From Sinorhizobium saheli (lineage in GTDB: Bacteria > Pseudomonadota > Alphaproteobacteria > Rhizobiales > Rhizobiaceae), in contig NZ_LNQB01000073.1 in assembly GCF_001651875.1 (NCBI RefSeq), positions 62,001 to 126,000 on the forward strand: a DNA stretch of 64,000 bases, written 5' to 3'. The notes under the pieces were generated by a model that saw nothing but the letters and a program-made list of their open reading frames with translations, did not search any database and had not been told where the DNA came from. Made by a program: the position numbers and the translations under genes. Positions 17,589 to 26,638 of this stretch are shown here, one piece after another; position 1 is the stretch's first letter; each line of letters begins with the position of its first letter.

Positions 17589-19079
17589 ATGACCGATCTG
17601 AGATCCAGCGAAATCCATGACGAAGTCGACGGCGACACCCTCCATGAGGAGTGCGGCGTTTTCGGCATTCTCGGCCATCCGGACGCAGCCACGCTGACCG
17701 CGCTCGGGCTGCACGCGCTGCAGCACCGGGGCCAGGAAGCGGCCGGCATCGTCACTTTCGACGGCAAGCAGTTCTATACCGAAAAGCGCATGGGCCTCGT
17801 CGGCGACCACTATACCGACCCGGCGACGCTCGCCAAGCTGCCCGGCTTTATTTCCATAGGGCACACGCGCTACTCGACGACCGGCGAGGTCGCCCTGCGC
17901 AACGTCCAGCCGCTCTTTGCCGAGCTCGAAGTCGGCGGCATCGCCATCGCGCACAACGGCAACTTCACCAACGGTTTGACGCTCAGGCGCCAGTTGATCG
18001 CCGACGGCGCGATCTGTCAGTCGACCTCGGACACCGAGGTCGTTCTTCATTTGATCGCCCGTTCCAAGCAGCCCTCCTCCTCCGATCGATTCATCGACGC
18101 CATCCGCCAGATGGAAGGCGGCTATTCGATGCTGGCGATGACGCGCACCAAGCTGATCGCCGCGCGCGATCCGATCGGCATCCGCCCGCTCGTCATGGGC
18201 GAACTCGACGGCAAGCCGATCTTCTGTTCGGAAACCTGCGCGCTCGACATCATCGGCGCCAAGTACATCCGCGATATCGAGAACGGCGAAGTGGTTATCT
18301 GCGAGATCCAGCCGGACGGCTCGATCTCGGTCGACGCGCGCAAGCCCGAAACGGCGCGTCCCGAGCGGCTCTGCCTGTTCGAATACGTCTATTTCGCCCG
18401 CCCCGATTCGATCGTCGGCGGTCGCAGCGTCTACGTGGCGCGCAAGAACATGGGCGTCAATCTCGCCAAGGAAGCGCCGGTCGAGGCAGATGTGGTCGTT
18501 CCGGTGCCCGACGGCGGCACGCCGGCCGCGCTCGGCTACGCGCAGCAGAGCGGCATTCCCTTCGAATACGGCATCATCCGCAACCACTACGTCGGACGCA
18601 CCTTCATCGAGCCGACGCAGCAGATCCGGGCCTTCGGCGTCAAGCTGAAGCATTCGGCGAACCGCGCCATGATCGCCGGCAAGCGCGTCGTGCTCGTGGA
18701 CGATTCCATCGTGCGCGGGACGACGTCGGTGAAGATCGTGCAGATGATCCGCGACGCCGGGGCGAGCGAAGTGCATATCCGCGTCGCGAGCCCGATGATC
18801 TTCCATCCGGATTTCTACGGCATCGATACGCCGGACCGCGACAAGCTGCTCGCCAACCAGCATCCCGACCTCGACTCGATGTGCCGCTACATCGGCGCCG
18901 ATTCGCTCGCATTCCTGACGATCGACGGGCTCTACCGCGCCGTCGGCGGTGCGCCGCGCGACGCGCAGGCGCCGCAATTCACCGACCACTATTTCACCGG
19001 GGATTACCCGACCCGCCTTCTCGACCAGGAGGCTGCGAGCAACGTCCGCAAGCTTTCGGTTCTCGCCAGCAACGGATAA
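17589..19079 (+). CDS. purF: Amidophosphoribosyltransferase
   Basis: First committed enzyme of purine synthesis: uses glutamine to convert PRPP into phosphoribosylamine. It is 496 residues. After a 21-residue propeptide the nucleophile is C22 in EECGVFGILGH, so autocleavage is expected. Further signatures are HALQHRGQEAAGI, GHTRYSTTG, AHNGNFTNG and the PRPP loop VVLVDDSIVRGTTS. The ATG at 17589 is preferred over an upstream one at 17556 because a purine-rich GGAGCAGAGG lies before it and the propeptide then has normal length. Confidence 0.96.
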   Translation: MTDLRSSEIHDEVDGDTLHEECGVFGILGHPDAATLTALGLHALQHRGQEAAGIVTFDGKQFYTEKRMGLVGDHYTDPATLAKLPGFISIGHTRYSTTGEVALRNVQPLFAELEVGGIAIAHNGNFTNGLTLRRQLIADGAICQSTSDTEVVLHLIARSKQPSSSDRFIDAIRQMEGGYSMLAMTRTKLIAARDPIGIRPLVMGELDGKPIFCSETCALDIIGAKYIRDIENGEVVICEIQPDGSISVDARKPETARPERLCLFEYVYFARPDSIVGGRSVYVARKNMGVNLAKEAPVEADVVVPVPDGGTPAALGYAQQSGIPFEYGIIRNHYVGRTFIEPTQQIRAFGVKLKHSANRAMIAGKRVVLVDDSIVRGTTSVKIVQMIRDAGASEVHIRVASPMIFHPDFYGIDTPDRDKLLANQHPDLDSMCRYIGADSLAFLTIDGLYRAVGGAPRDAQAPQFTDHYFTGDYPTRLLDQEAASNVRKLSVLASNG

Positions 19080-19089
19080 CAAAGACAAT

Positions 19090-19830
19090 ATGACGCCCAA
19101 CCTGAAAGACCGGATCGCCGTCGTCACCGGCGCATCGCGCGGCATCGGCTATTTCACCGCCCTCGAACTCGCCAAGGCCGGCGCCCATGTCATCGCCTGC
19201 GCCCGCACCGTCGGCGGCCTCGAGGAACTGGACGACGCGATCAAGGCGGTCGGCGGATCGGCGACGCTGGTCCCCTTCGATCTCGCCGACATGGCGGCCA
19301 TCGACAAGCTCGGCGGCGCCATCGCCGAAAGGTGGGGCAAGCTCGACATCCTGGTGGCCAATGCCGGCATATTGGGGACGATCTCGCCGATCGGGCACGT
19401 GGAGGCCAAGGTCTTCGAGAAGGTTATGGCGATCAACGTCACCGCCACCTGGCGGCTGATCCGCTCGCTCGAGCCGCTGATCATCCGCTCCGACGCCGGC
19501 CGCGCGCTCCTCCTCTCGTCGGGCGCGGCCCACAAGTGCAGGCCCTTCTGGGGCCCCTACTCCGCCTCGAAGGCGGCGGTCGAGGCGCTGGCGCGCACCT
19601 GGGCGCACGAAACCCAACGCCTGCCGCTGCGGATCCTCAGCGTCGATCCGGGCCCGACGCGCACGGCCATGCGGGCGCAGGCGATGCCCGGCGAAGACCC
19701 GGCCACCGTGCCGCATCCATCGGAAGTTGCGGCCGCGCTGATGCCCCTCCTCGGTCCGGAACAGACCGAGACCGGCAAGCTCTTCATCGTCCGCGAGAAG
19801 AAGATCGTCGATTACCGCATGCCGGAATAA
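19090..19830 (+). CDS. Short-chain dehydrogenase/reductase
   Basis: A 246-residue classical SDR of unknown substrate. It has the cofactor motif TGASRGIG at about 14-21, NAG near 88-90 (VANAGILG), and the catalytic Ser-Tyr-Lys set with YSASKAAVEAL. The YSASK and RTWAHETQRLPLRILSVDPGP pattern resembles E. coli YciK-type reductases. It begins 10 bases after the purF stop, so it is probably co-transcribed with purF, although no link to purine synthesis is evident. Confidence 0.88.
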   Translation: MTPNLKDRIAVVTGASRGIGYFTALELAKAGAHVIACARTVGGLEELDDAIKAVGGSATLVPFDLADMAAIDKLGGAIAERWGKLDILVANAGILGTISPIGHVEAKVFEKVMAINVTATWRLIRSLEPLIIRSDAGRALLLSSGAAHKCRPFWGPYSASKAAVEALARTWAHETQRLPLRILSVDPGPTRTAMRAQAMPGEDPATVPHPSEVAAALMPLLGPEQTETGKLFIVREKKIVDYRMPE

Positions 19831-19930
19831 GCTGGCGGAAGCCTGCCGGATATGTCTTCCCGCCACCCGTCGACGGTTGCGGGTTGCCGCTCTCCTCAGG
19901 TTAAACCCGAGGGCTAGGACGAATCGACAT

Positions 19931-20317
19931 TCACCTGAGCCAGATCATTGCAGCGGCGAGTAGGGCGAAGCCCTCGAAGTAGATTGTCCGCCGGTCATAG
20001 CGGGTAGAGAAACGCCGGAAGTGTTTGAGGCGGTTGAAGCAGCGTTCGATGCGGTTGCGGTGTCGATACACTTCGCCGTCATGAGGGATGATGACCTTGC
20101 GCGAGCGGTTTGAGGGGATGACCGCTTCGGCCTTCATGGCGGCGATCGTCTCGCGCAGGGCGTTGCTGTCATAGGCTTTATCAGCGAGGACGGCGGCGCC
20201 AGACCACCCCTCCAGCAAGGCTTCTGCCTGCGTGACGTCGCCGACCTGACCGGCGGTGACGATCAGGCGCAGGGGGCGTCCGAGTGCGTCGGCCAGCATG
20301 TGGATCTTGGTGGTCAA
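19931..20317 (-). CDS. IS5-family transposase, second frame (orfB)
   Basis: C-terminal 128 residues of the transposase. The second catalytic aspartate is in VLADKAYDSN, and the glutamate in the YRHRNRIERCFNRLKHFRRF motif (the Y-R-E signature of IS5-type DDE enzymes). The first codon in this frame is a TTG with no clear ribosome-binding site, so expression probably depends on a -1 shift from orfA at the C6T4 tract (20353-20362; AAAAGGGGGG in the mRNA), giving a fusion of about 250 residues. Confidence 0.85.
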   Translation of the reverse strand: MTTKIHMLADALGRPLRLIVTAGQVGDVTQAEALLEGWSGAAVLADKAYDSNALRETIAAMKAEAVIPSNRSRKVIIPHDGEVYRHRNRIERCFNRLKHFRRFSTRYDRRTIYFEGFALLAAAMIWLR

Positions 20318-20688
20318 TCCGCCTCGGGAACGCCCCAGCGCCTGATCCTTGGCCCCCCTTTTCCGCTCGCAGCCTGTTGATGGGCGCGCACGATGGTGCT
20401 GTCGAGCATCAGGTATTGGTTGTCATGGTCGGCGGTCAGTTCCGCGAACACGCGCTCCCACACGCCGGCATGGCACCAGCGGCTGAAACGGCGATGCACG
20501 GTCTTCCACTTGCCATAGCGTTCCGGAAGGTCGCGCCAGTGTGCCCCGGAGCGCAGCACCCACAAACAGCCGTTGACGAACAGCCGGTTATCGCCGCCCG
20601 TCCGGCCAGGGTCACCAGCCTTGCCCGGCAACAACGCCGCTATCCGCGCCCACTGCGCGTCGCTCAATTCGTATCGCTTGATACCCAT
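20314..20688 (-). CDS. IS5-family transposase, first frame (orfA)
   Basis: N-terminal 124 residues of the transposase: an IS5/IS1031-type DUF4096 domain (YELSDAQWARIAALLPG, LWVLRSGAHWRDLPERYGKWKTVHRRFSRW) and the first catalytic aspartate in YLMLDSTIVRAHQ. After HQQAASGK the frame passes the AAAAGGGGGG slip site and ends about 13 residues later. A -1 shift there continues into orfB. The unshifted product could act as an inhibitor, as in related elements. Confidence 0.87.
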   Translation of the reverse strand: MGIKRYELSDAQWARIAALLPGKAGDPGRTGGDNRLFVNGCLWVLRSGAHWRDLPERYGKWKTVHRRFSRWCHAGVWERVFAELTADHDNQYLMLDSTIVRAHQQAASGKGGPRIRRWGVPEAD

Positions 20689-20767
20689 CGCCCCGCTCCG
20701 CTTTGAAATGCGGAACCCTATGAATCACAGCAAGGGGCCGATGGGAATCCTGAATGTCGATTGAGCC

Positions 20768-20870
20768 TAACCCTGTCCCCGCATTGCGCGGACAGGGGAT
20801 TTCAGGCGGCGCCGCCTGTCCCTTCGCCCCGCCTGCGGGGAGAAGGTGGCCGGCAGGCCGGATGAGGGGC
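20768..20870. repeat. RIME-like repeat next to the IS
   Basis: Starts TAACCCTGTCCCCGC right at the IS boundary and ends with CCGGCAGGCCGGATGAGGGGC, the same end module as the copies at 11.8, 34.5 and 60.7 kb. It holds hairpins CCTGTCC/GGACAGG (around 20772-20796) and one around CGCCCCGCCTGCGGGG. The usual left-end module CCCCTCAC is missing, consistent with the IS lying in or beside it. Confidence 0.65.
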
Positions 20871-20899
20871 TATCGCGCGTAGAAAAGACCCTTACAGCC

Positions 20900-21763
20900 T
20901 TACTCGCTGTCGCTCGGAAAGCCGTCGCTATCCTGGCCGGCGGGCCAGTCGCCGTATTTGCGCTGCCAGGAGCGGGCGCCGAAGGGCAGGCTGACGAGAT
21001 AGGCCACGGCCGTCACGACCATCGTCTCCCAAGTATAGGTCATCAGCGTCGCGACATAGAGGACGACGACGAGGATGGCGGGCAGCACGAGATCGCGGCG
21101 CACGCGGTTCTCCGCCTTGCCGGACCAGACCGGCAGACGACTGACCAGCAGAAAGGCGATCAGCACGGTATAGACCGAGGCGATCAGCGCGAAGACCCGA
21201 TCCGGCGCGAGGCCGAGAAGCCCGATATAGACGGGCAGCAGCACCAGCATGGCGCCGGCGGGCGCCGGAACGCCGACAAAATATTCCGATTGCCAGGCCG
21301 CCTTGACCTGGCGCTCGGCCATGACGTTGAAGCGCGCGAGTCTCAGGCCGACGGCGATCGCATAGATCAACGCCGCGATCCAGCCAACGGAGCGCGCCTG
21401 GTCGAGCAGGAAGACATAGAGCACGAGCGCCGGCGCCACGCCGAAATTGATGATGTCCGCGAGCGAGTCCATCTGGACGCCAAAGCTCGACGTGGCCTTG
21501 AGCAGGCGTGCGATGCGCCCGTCTATGCCGTCGAGGAAGGCGGCTAGCAGGACCATGGCGACGGCGAGCTCGAAGCGGTTCTCGAAGGCGAGGCGAATAC
21601 CGGAGAGGCCGGCGCAGATCGCCAGGACCGTAATCATGTTCGGAACCATGAGGCGCAAGGGGATTTCGCGCAGCCGGGGCCCACGCGCCTTGTCATGCGA
21701 ATCCGTCGCGCCGACCGCCGTTTCAGCGGCGCCTGCGGATTTTTCCTGCCGGGGCTCGTCCAT
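20900..21763 (-). CDS. pssA: CDP-diacylglycerol-serine O-phosphatidyltransferase
   Basis: Makes phosphatidylserine, which Psd converts to phosphatidylethanolamine, in the inner membrane. The 287-residue protein has a polar N-terminal 35 residues, then about eight membrane segments. The CDP-alcohol phosphotransferase motif is complete: DGIDGRIARLLKATSSFGVQMDSLAD around residues 87-112, with all four acidic residues. It begins 9 bases after the psd stop in a psd-pssA operon, the arrangement known in Sinorhizobium. The membrane-spanning type II enzyme differs from the E. coli PssA. Confidence 0.94.
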   Translation of the reverse strand: MDEPRQEKSAGAAETAVGATDSHDKARGPRLREIPLRLMVPNMITVLAICAGLSGIRLAFENRFELAVAMVLLAAFLDGIDGRIARLLKATSSFGVQMDSLADIINFGVAPALVLYVFLLDQARSVGWIAALIYAIAVGLRLARFNVMAERQVKAAWQSEYFVGVPAPAGAMLVLLPVYIGLLGLAPDRVFALIASVYTVLIAFLLVSRLPVWSGKAENRVRRDLVLPAILVVVLYVATLMTYTWETMVVTAVAYLVSLPFGARSWQRKYGDWPAGQDSDGFPSDSE

Positions 21764-21772
21764 GATCCTTCC

Positions 21773-22471
21773 TCACGCGCGCCGGCTGATGACCGGGCCC
21801 TTTGCCGAGCCGAACTCGGCAAGCACCGTCTCCCCGGCAACGGCCGTCTGGCCGAGCGTCACGCGGGGTTCGGCGCCCTCCGGCAGGAACACGTCCAGGC
21901 GCGAACCGAAGCGGATGAGGCCGAAGCGCTCGCCCGCTTCGAGCGAAGCGTTTTCCGTCGTCCAGCACAGGATACGCCGCGCGACGAGGCCGGCGATCTG
22001 CACGACGCCGATCGCGCCGTGCTTCGTCTCGAGGACGAGGCCGTTGCGCTCGTTCTCGTGGCTTGCCTTGTCGAGTTCCGCATTGACGAACTTGCCGGCA
22101 CGATAGGCGATGCGGCGAACGGTGCCGCTCATCGGCGCACGGTTCACGTGGCAATTGAAGACATTCATGAACACCGAGATGCGCAGCATCGGCTCGGAGC
22201 CGAGGCCAAGCTCATCGGGCGGGGTCACGGTGGCGATCGACGACACGCGGCCGTCCGCCGGGCTGATGACGAGATCGTCGTCGATCGGCGTCATGCGTTC
22301 CGGGTCGCGGAAGAAATAGGCGCACCAGGCGGTCAGCAGGAAGCCGATCCACATCGGCGGCTCCCAAAGGAGTCCAAGCACCAGCGAAACGACGAAGAAG
22401 ATCGCGATGAAGCGATAGCCTTCCTTGTGCACCGGAACGAGCGTGTTGCGCAGCGTGTCGACCAAACTCAT
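21773..22471 (-). CDS. psd: Phosphatidylserine decarboxylase
   Basis: Pyruvoyl-dependent enzyme forming phosphatidylethanolamine. At 232 residues it is the short archaeal/rhizobial-type Psd. Near the C-terminus FGSAKGP contains the self-cleavage Gly-Ser (S222) that becomes the pyruvoyl group. FFRDPER, SPADGRV and [15 protein letters not shown] are family signatures. A hydrophobic N-terminal segment (about 20-50) tethers it to the membrane. It is the upstream gene of the psd-pssA pair. Confidence 0.95.
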   Translation of the reverse strand: MSLVDTLRNTLVPVHKEGYRFIAIFFVVSLVLGLLWEPPMWIGFLLTAWCAYFFRDPERMTPIDDDLVISPADGRVSSIATVTPPDELGLGSEPMLRISVFMNVFNCHVNRAPMSGTVRRIAYRAGKFVNAELDKASHENERNGLVLETKHGAIGVVQIAGLVARRILCWTTENASLEAGERFGLIRFGSRLDVFLPEGAEPRVTLGQTAVAGETVLAEFGSAKGPVISRRA

Positions 22472-22577
22472 GAACCCTACTCTCCAGATCTGATTTCCGA
22501 CGTGAACTAGCGCGAATTCGACAGCCCGGCAACGCCGAACGCCAGATGGCTATTGGATAGTGGCGACCGGTGATCCC

Positions 22578-24470
22578 TCAGGCGGCCGGCATGCCGCGAT
22601 CGACAATGCCGAGCTCGTCGCTCTCGCGCACCCGTTTCAGCTGCTCCTCCGCCTGCGTCGCCTCGCGCTGGCGGTTCCACATGGACGCGTAGAGGCCATC
22701 CCGGTCGAGCAGCTCGCCATGCGTGCCGCGTTCGGCGATGACGCCGTCCTTCAAGACGATGATCTCGTCGGCATTGATCACGGTCGAGAGCCGGTGCGCG
22801 ATGACCAGCGTCGTGCGGTTGCGCGACACGACGTCGAGCGCCGCCTGGATTTCCTGCTCTGTCTTGGTGTCGAGCGCGGAGGTCGCCTCGTCGAGGATCA
22901 GGATCGGCGGCGCCTTCAGGATGGTGCGGGCGATCGCGACGCGCTGCTTCTCGCCCCCCGAGAGCTTCAGCCCGCGTTCGCCGACCATCGCCCGGAAGCC
23001 TTCCGGCAGGTCGCGGATGAAGTCGGCGATCTGCGCCGCTTCCGCCGCCGCCTCGACCTCCGCTTCCGTGGCCGTCACCCGGCCATAGCGGATGTTGTAG
23101 GCTATCGTGTCGTTGAACAGCACCGTGTCCTGCGGCACCATGCCGATGACGGCGCGCAGGCTCTTCTGGGTGACGTCGCGCACATCCTGCCCGTCGATGG
23201 TGATCGAGCCTGTTTGCACGTCGTAGAAGCGGTAGAGCAGCCGCGACAGCGTCGACTTTCCGGCACCGGAGGGCCCGACGACCGCGACCGTCTTGCCCGC
23301 GGGAACCTCGAAGGAAATCCCCTTCAGGATCGGCCGGGCCCCATCGTAGGCGAAATGCACGTCGCGGAAGGCGATCGCCCCGCGCTCGATCTCGAGCTCC
23401 TTGGCATCCGGCCGATCGAGCACTTCGGCCTGGACGTCCAAGAGATCGAACATGTGCTCGATGTCGGTCAGCCCCTGGCGGATCTCGCGATAGACGAAGC
23501 CGATGAAATTCAGCGGGATGGCGAGCTGGATCAGCATGGCATTGATGAAGACGAAGTCGCCGATCGTCTGGTCGCCGCGCTGAACGGCGAGCGCCGAGAT
23601 CGTCATCATGACGGCCGTGCCGGCGCCGAAAATCAGCGCCTGGCCGAAGTTCAGCCAGCCGAGCGAAGTCCAGACCTGGGTGGCGGCGCGCTCGTAGCGC
23701 TCCATGGACTTGTCGAAGCGCTTCGCCTCCATCTCCTCGTTGCCGAAGTATTTGACGGTTTCGAAGTTGAGGAGCGAATCGATCGCCTTGGTGTTCGCAT
23801 CGGTATCGCTGTCGTTCATCGAACGGCGGATCGCGATCCGCCAGTCGCTCGCGCGCACGGTGAACCAGATGTAGAGCCAGACGGTGATCGCGGTCACGAA
23901 GAGATAGGTGAAGCCATAGCCCCACCAGAAGATCACCGCCGTCAGCAGGAATTCGATGAGGGTCGGCACGCTGTTCAGGATGGTGAAGCGGACGATCGTC
24001 TCGATGCCCTTGGTGCCGCGCTCGATGATGCGGGAGAGCCCGCCGGTGCGCCGCTCGAGATGGAAGCGCAGCGACAGCTGATGCATGTGGACGAAGGTCC
24101 GGAAGGCAAGCTGCCGCACGGCGTGCTGGCCGACGCTCGCAAAGAGCGCGTCTCGCAACTGGTTCAGGCCGGTCTGAAGCAGCCTCGCGAGATTGTAGGC
24201 GAGCACCAGCATGACGGCGCCGGTGAGGAACTGCGGCAGGAAGCCGAGGCCGTCGGGCCTGTTGTTGAGCTCATCCGTCGCCCACTTGAAGAAATAGGGG
24301 ACGAGGATGAGCACGACCTTGGCGACCACCAGGATCACCGTCGCCCAGACGACCCTCAGCTTCAGATCGACACGATCGGCGGGCCACATATAGGGCCATA
24401 GATTGGCGATGGTTCCGAGAGGGTTGGCGCGATCGGCGGAAACCGTCTTCTTCTGGTTCTGGGGGGCCAC
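22578..24470 (-). CDS. Atm1-type ABC exporter (fused membrane and ATPase domains)
   Basis: A 630-residue half-transporter: six membrane helices (about 40-345), then the ATPase domain with Walker A VVGPSGAGKST near 396-406, signature LSGGEKQR near 500 and Walker B LILDEATSALD near 522. The N-terminal region and motifs such as ERRTGGLSRIIERGTKGIE and LNFETVKYFGNEE are those of the Atm1/ABCB7/HMT1 group, which export glutathione-linked sulfur species or metal conjugates. The neighbouring psd-pssA genes give no functional hint. The exact substrate cannot be read from sequence. Confidence 0.92.
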   Translation of the reverse strand: MAPQNQKKTVSADRANPLGTIANLWPYMWPADRVDLKLRVVWATVILVVAKVVLILVPYFFKWATDELNNRPDGLGFLPQFLTGAVMLVLAYNLARLLQTGLNQLRDALFASVGQHAVRQLAFRTFVHMHQLSLRFHLERRTGGLSRIIERGTKGIETIVRFTILNSVPTLIEFLLTAVIFWWGYGFTYLFVTAITVWLYIWFTVRASDWRIAIRRSMNDSDTDANTKAIDSLLNFETVKYFGNEEMEAKRFDKSMERYERAATQVWTSLGWLNFGQALIFGAGTAVMMTISALAVQRGDQTIGDFVFINAMLIQLAIPLNFIGFVYREIRQGLTDIEHMFDLLDVQAEVLDRPDAKELEIERGAIAFRDVHFAYDGARPILKGISFEVPAGKTVAVVGPSGAGKSTLSRLLYRFYDVQTGSITIDGQDVRDVTQKSLRAVIGMVPQDTVLFNDTIAYNIRYGRVTATEAEVEAAAEAAQIADFIRDLPEGFRAMVGERGLKLSGGEKQRVAIARTILKAPPILILDEATSALDTKTEQEIQAALDVVSRNRTTLVIAHRLSTVINADEIIVLKDGVIAERGTHGELLDRDGLYASMWNRQREATQAEEQLKRVRESDELGIVDRGMPAA

Positions 24471-24550
24471 GTCTCTGTCCGCTTCGATTCCGATGGTGGA
24501 TGCGGGACGCCGGGCACGAAGCCCTTCGATGGTTTTCCCGCTCCATCTTC

Positions 24551-24590
24551 AATGAAAAGCGGCGCCCTTTGAAGACGCCGCGTTTTTTTG
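24551..24590. terminator. Bidirectional hairpin terminator
   Basis: GCGGCG (24559-24564) pairs with CGCCGC (24576-24581). On the plus strand seven T's follow. On the minus strand TTTTCATT follows. It lies about 60 bases after the stop of the minus-strand LysM gene and probably ends that transcript before the ABC exporter gene. Confidence 0.7.
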
Positions 24591-24643
24591 TCAGATAGGT
24601 CCACCTTGCAGCGGACGCAATGGAAATGCCGGCAAAAGATCGA

Positions 24644-26392
24644 CTATTCTTCGTGTCGCATGTGCTTGCGGTGGAATTCCCGCGCTTCCTCGTCGGTGAG
24701 CGCCTTGTCGGGAACGCCGAAAATCTGGCCCGGGCGGATAAGGTCCGGATTCTGGATCTGCTCGCGGTTGGCAAGATAGATCGTCGTATAGCGAACGCCG
24801 GCGCCATAGACGCGGCGCGAAATCTGCCAGAGCGTGTCGCCGCGGCGGATGATGACGGTGGTCTTGCTCTCCTTGAGCGGCGCCTGCTCGATCGTTGCCG
24901 GCTGCTCGTCAACCGCGCCGGGTGCGGATGCCGCTGCCTGCTCGTTCGCGGGCGCTGCCGGCGCGCCTGGCGCAGGCTCCGCCTTCGGCGTTGCCGTCGC
25001 CGCGGCGGTCTCGGTCGCGGCCGCCGTCTTCGGTTCCGTCGCCACGGTCGCCGCGACGCCGCCGCTTTGCTGGGTCAGCGTCGAGCCGATCGCGCCATCG
25101 ACTTTCTGCAGCGCCGCCGCAACGCTCGCCGGGTCCTGCGGGGACGCCTTCAGCACCGTCAGTGCCTGGGCGGCGGCCCTGGAGGCCTCGGCCGCGGCGG
25201 TCGCCGAGGCCGGATCGGCATTGTCCGCCGGCCTGAACTCGGCGAGCGAGCTGAGAGCGATTTCCGTCGCCGAGCGGGCGGCGGCGAGTTGTTCGGTCGA
25301 GGGCTGCTTTCCATCGGCGAAAAGCCCCTTCAGCAGCGCGAGCGCCTTGCCCGCCTCCGCCTTCAGGCGATCGAGGCCGGTGGCAGGCGTCGTCGTCGAC
25401 GAGCCGGCGACGGCGGCAACCTGAGCGCCTGCCGGCCGGTCGAAGGGCACCGAGGCGCGCATCGCCACCTTGCTGGCATCCTCGTTCATCATGTCGGCGC
25501 GAATGATGTGGCTGCCGACCGAAAGCTCGATCAAGCCGTCGACGACGAAGTGTCCCTGGTCGTCGGCCTTCATCTCGCCAAGCAGTTTGTCATCCGCATA
25601 GATGCGCACGAGTGCGCCGGGCCTGGCATTGCCGGCGACGAACATCTTCTCGCCCTCGATCTCGACGGCCGTCACCTGGAGGCCGGGTGCGACGCTCGGC
25701 TTGGCAGGCGTGGCCGAAGCGTCGGCGGGTTCACCGGCCTTCGGTTCGATCGCCGCCTGCTTCACCTCGGTGTCGGCCTTCGGCGTCGTGATCAGACGGC
25801 TCGCCTCGCCGGGCTTCGACACCATCGCCAGCAGTTGACCGGCTGGATCTTTCGGCACCGAAACGGTGGCGACCTCCTCCGACGTCTTGCTGGCGCCGTC
25901 AGGACCGACGCTTCTCAGCGTCAGCTGGTGGTCGCCGGCCGGAAGCGGCTTGTCGAAGACCGCGGCGAAGTCGCCGGCGGCGCCGACATCGGCCGTGCCG
26001 ACGACGGTGTTGCCGCTCATGATCTCGAGCTTGGTGCCGGGCTGGGCCCTGCCCGCAATGACTGTCGATCCGTCCGGCTCGACGCGCAGGACGTCAAATC
26101 CCGGAACGGTCCAGCTCGCAACTGGATCGGATACGCCTGGGGTGCCCTTCTGGGCCGCATCGTCCGCGGTGCCCTTGGCCGCCTGCTCGGCGCTGGTGCC
26201 TTGCGTGGCCGGCGATGCGCCCTCGGTCTCCGGCGTCGCCGGCACCTCACCGGGCTGTCCGCCACCTGCTGCGGATTGTGCCGTCTGCTCCGTGTCGGTG
26301 TCACGCAGATTGGGCTGGACCACAAACACCATCAATGCGGTCGCAATCGCCAGGACACCCAGGGCCATCCAACCGGCCTTGTTCTTAATCAT
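24644..26392 (-). CDS. LysM domain protein with Ig-like repeats
   Basis: A 582-residue envelope protein: one N-terminal membrane anchor (about 7-27), an Ala/Thr/Pro-rich stretch, two bacterial Ig-like repeats (DGSTVIAGRAQPGTKLEI and EGEKMFVAGNARPGALVRIY), a long Ala-rich linker, and a C-terminal LysM domain (VIIRRGDTLWQISRRVYG to IRPGQIFGVP) that should bind peptidoglycan. This is the architecture of rhizobial LysM peptidoglycan-binding proteins of unknown role. The ATG at 26392 with GGAGAG upstream is preferred over a GTG four codons earlier. Confidence 0.87.
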   Translation of the reverse strand: MIKNKAGWMALGVLAIATALMVFVVQPNLRDTDTEQTAQSAAGGGQPGEVPATPETEGASPATQGTSAEQAAKGTADDAAQKGTPGVSDPVASWTVPGFDVLRVEPDGSTVIAGRAQPGTKLEIMSGNTVVGTADVGAAGDFAAVFDKPLPAGDHQLTLRSVGPDGASKTSEEVATVSVPKDPAGQLLAMVSKPGEASRLITTPKADTEVKQAAIEPKAGEPADASATPAKPSVAPGLQVTAVEIEGEKMFVAGNARPGALVRIYADDKLLGEMKADDQGHFVVDGLIELSVGSHIIRADMMNEDASKVAMRASVPFDRPAGAQVAAVAGSSTTTPATGLDRLKAEAGKALALLKGLFADGKQPSTEQLAAARSATEIALSSLAEFRPADNADPASATAAAEASRAAAQALTVLKASPQDPASVAAALQKVDGAIGSTLTQQSGGVAATVATEPKTAAATETAAATATPKAEPAPGAPAAPANEQAAASAPGAVDEQPATIEQAPLKESKTTVIIRRGDTLWQISRRVYGAGVRYTTIYLANREQIQNPDLIRPGQIFGVPDKALTDEEAREFHRKHMRHEE

Positions 26393-26638
26393 GCAACTCT
26401 CCACAGGGCGGAGCGTCTTGATGCCCTCCGCAGCCCCCTTGCTGGCGGCGTCTGCAGCGCCAGTGCACCATTATAGCGCAACCGCGGCACAGCCGTCCGA
26501 ATTCTTCAATGTATTACTGAAATTGCTAACGTTTCCTGTAGTTCTGCACAAGCGCCCGCCATCCCGGGCCGCCCGTTCGACTGGGCTTTGTCCCTCATTT
26601 TTCTTGACCCGTGCTGCGGTGCAATGTTTTTTGGGCCC

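Larger units (their letters stand above)
19917..20767 (-). mobile_element. IS5-family (IS427-like) insertion sequence
   Basis: An 851-bp element. Its ends are imperfect inverted repeats: the left begins GGACGAATCGACATTCA and the right, read inward, GGCTCAATCGACATTCA. Each end is flanked by TA (19915-19916 and 20768-20769), consistent with a 2-bp target duplication typical of this group. It carries two overlapping minus-strand frames for a DDE transposase joined by frameshifting. Both frames and both ends look intact, so it may be active. It abuts a RIME-like repeat on its right side. Confidence 0.88.

Noticed and set aside
20314-20688. The IS transposase as a pseudogene broken by a frameshift
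   Set aside because: The break lies exactly at an AAAAGGGGGG slip tract and both halves keep catalytic residues. That is the normal two-frame organisation of IS427-type elements.
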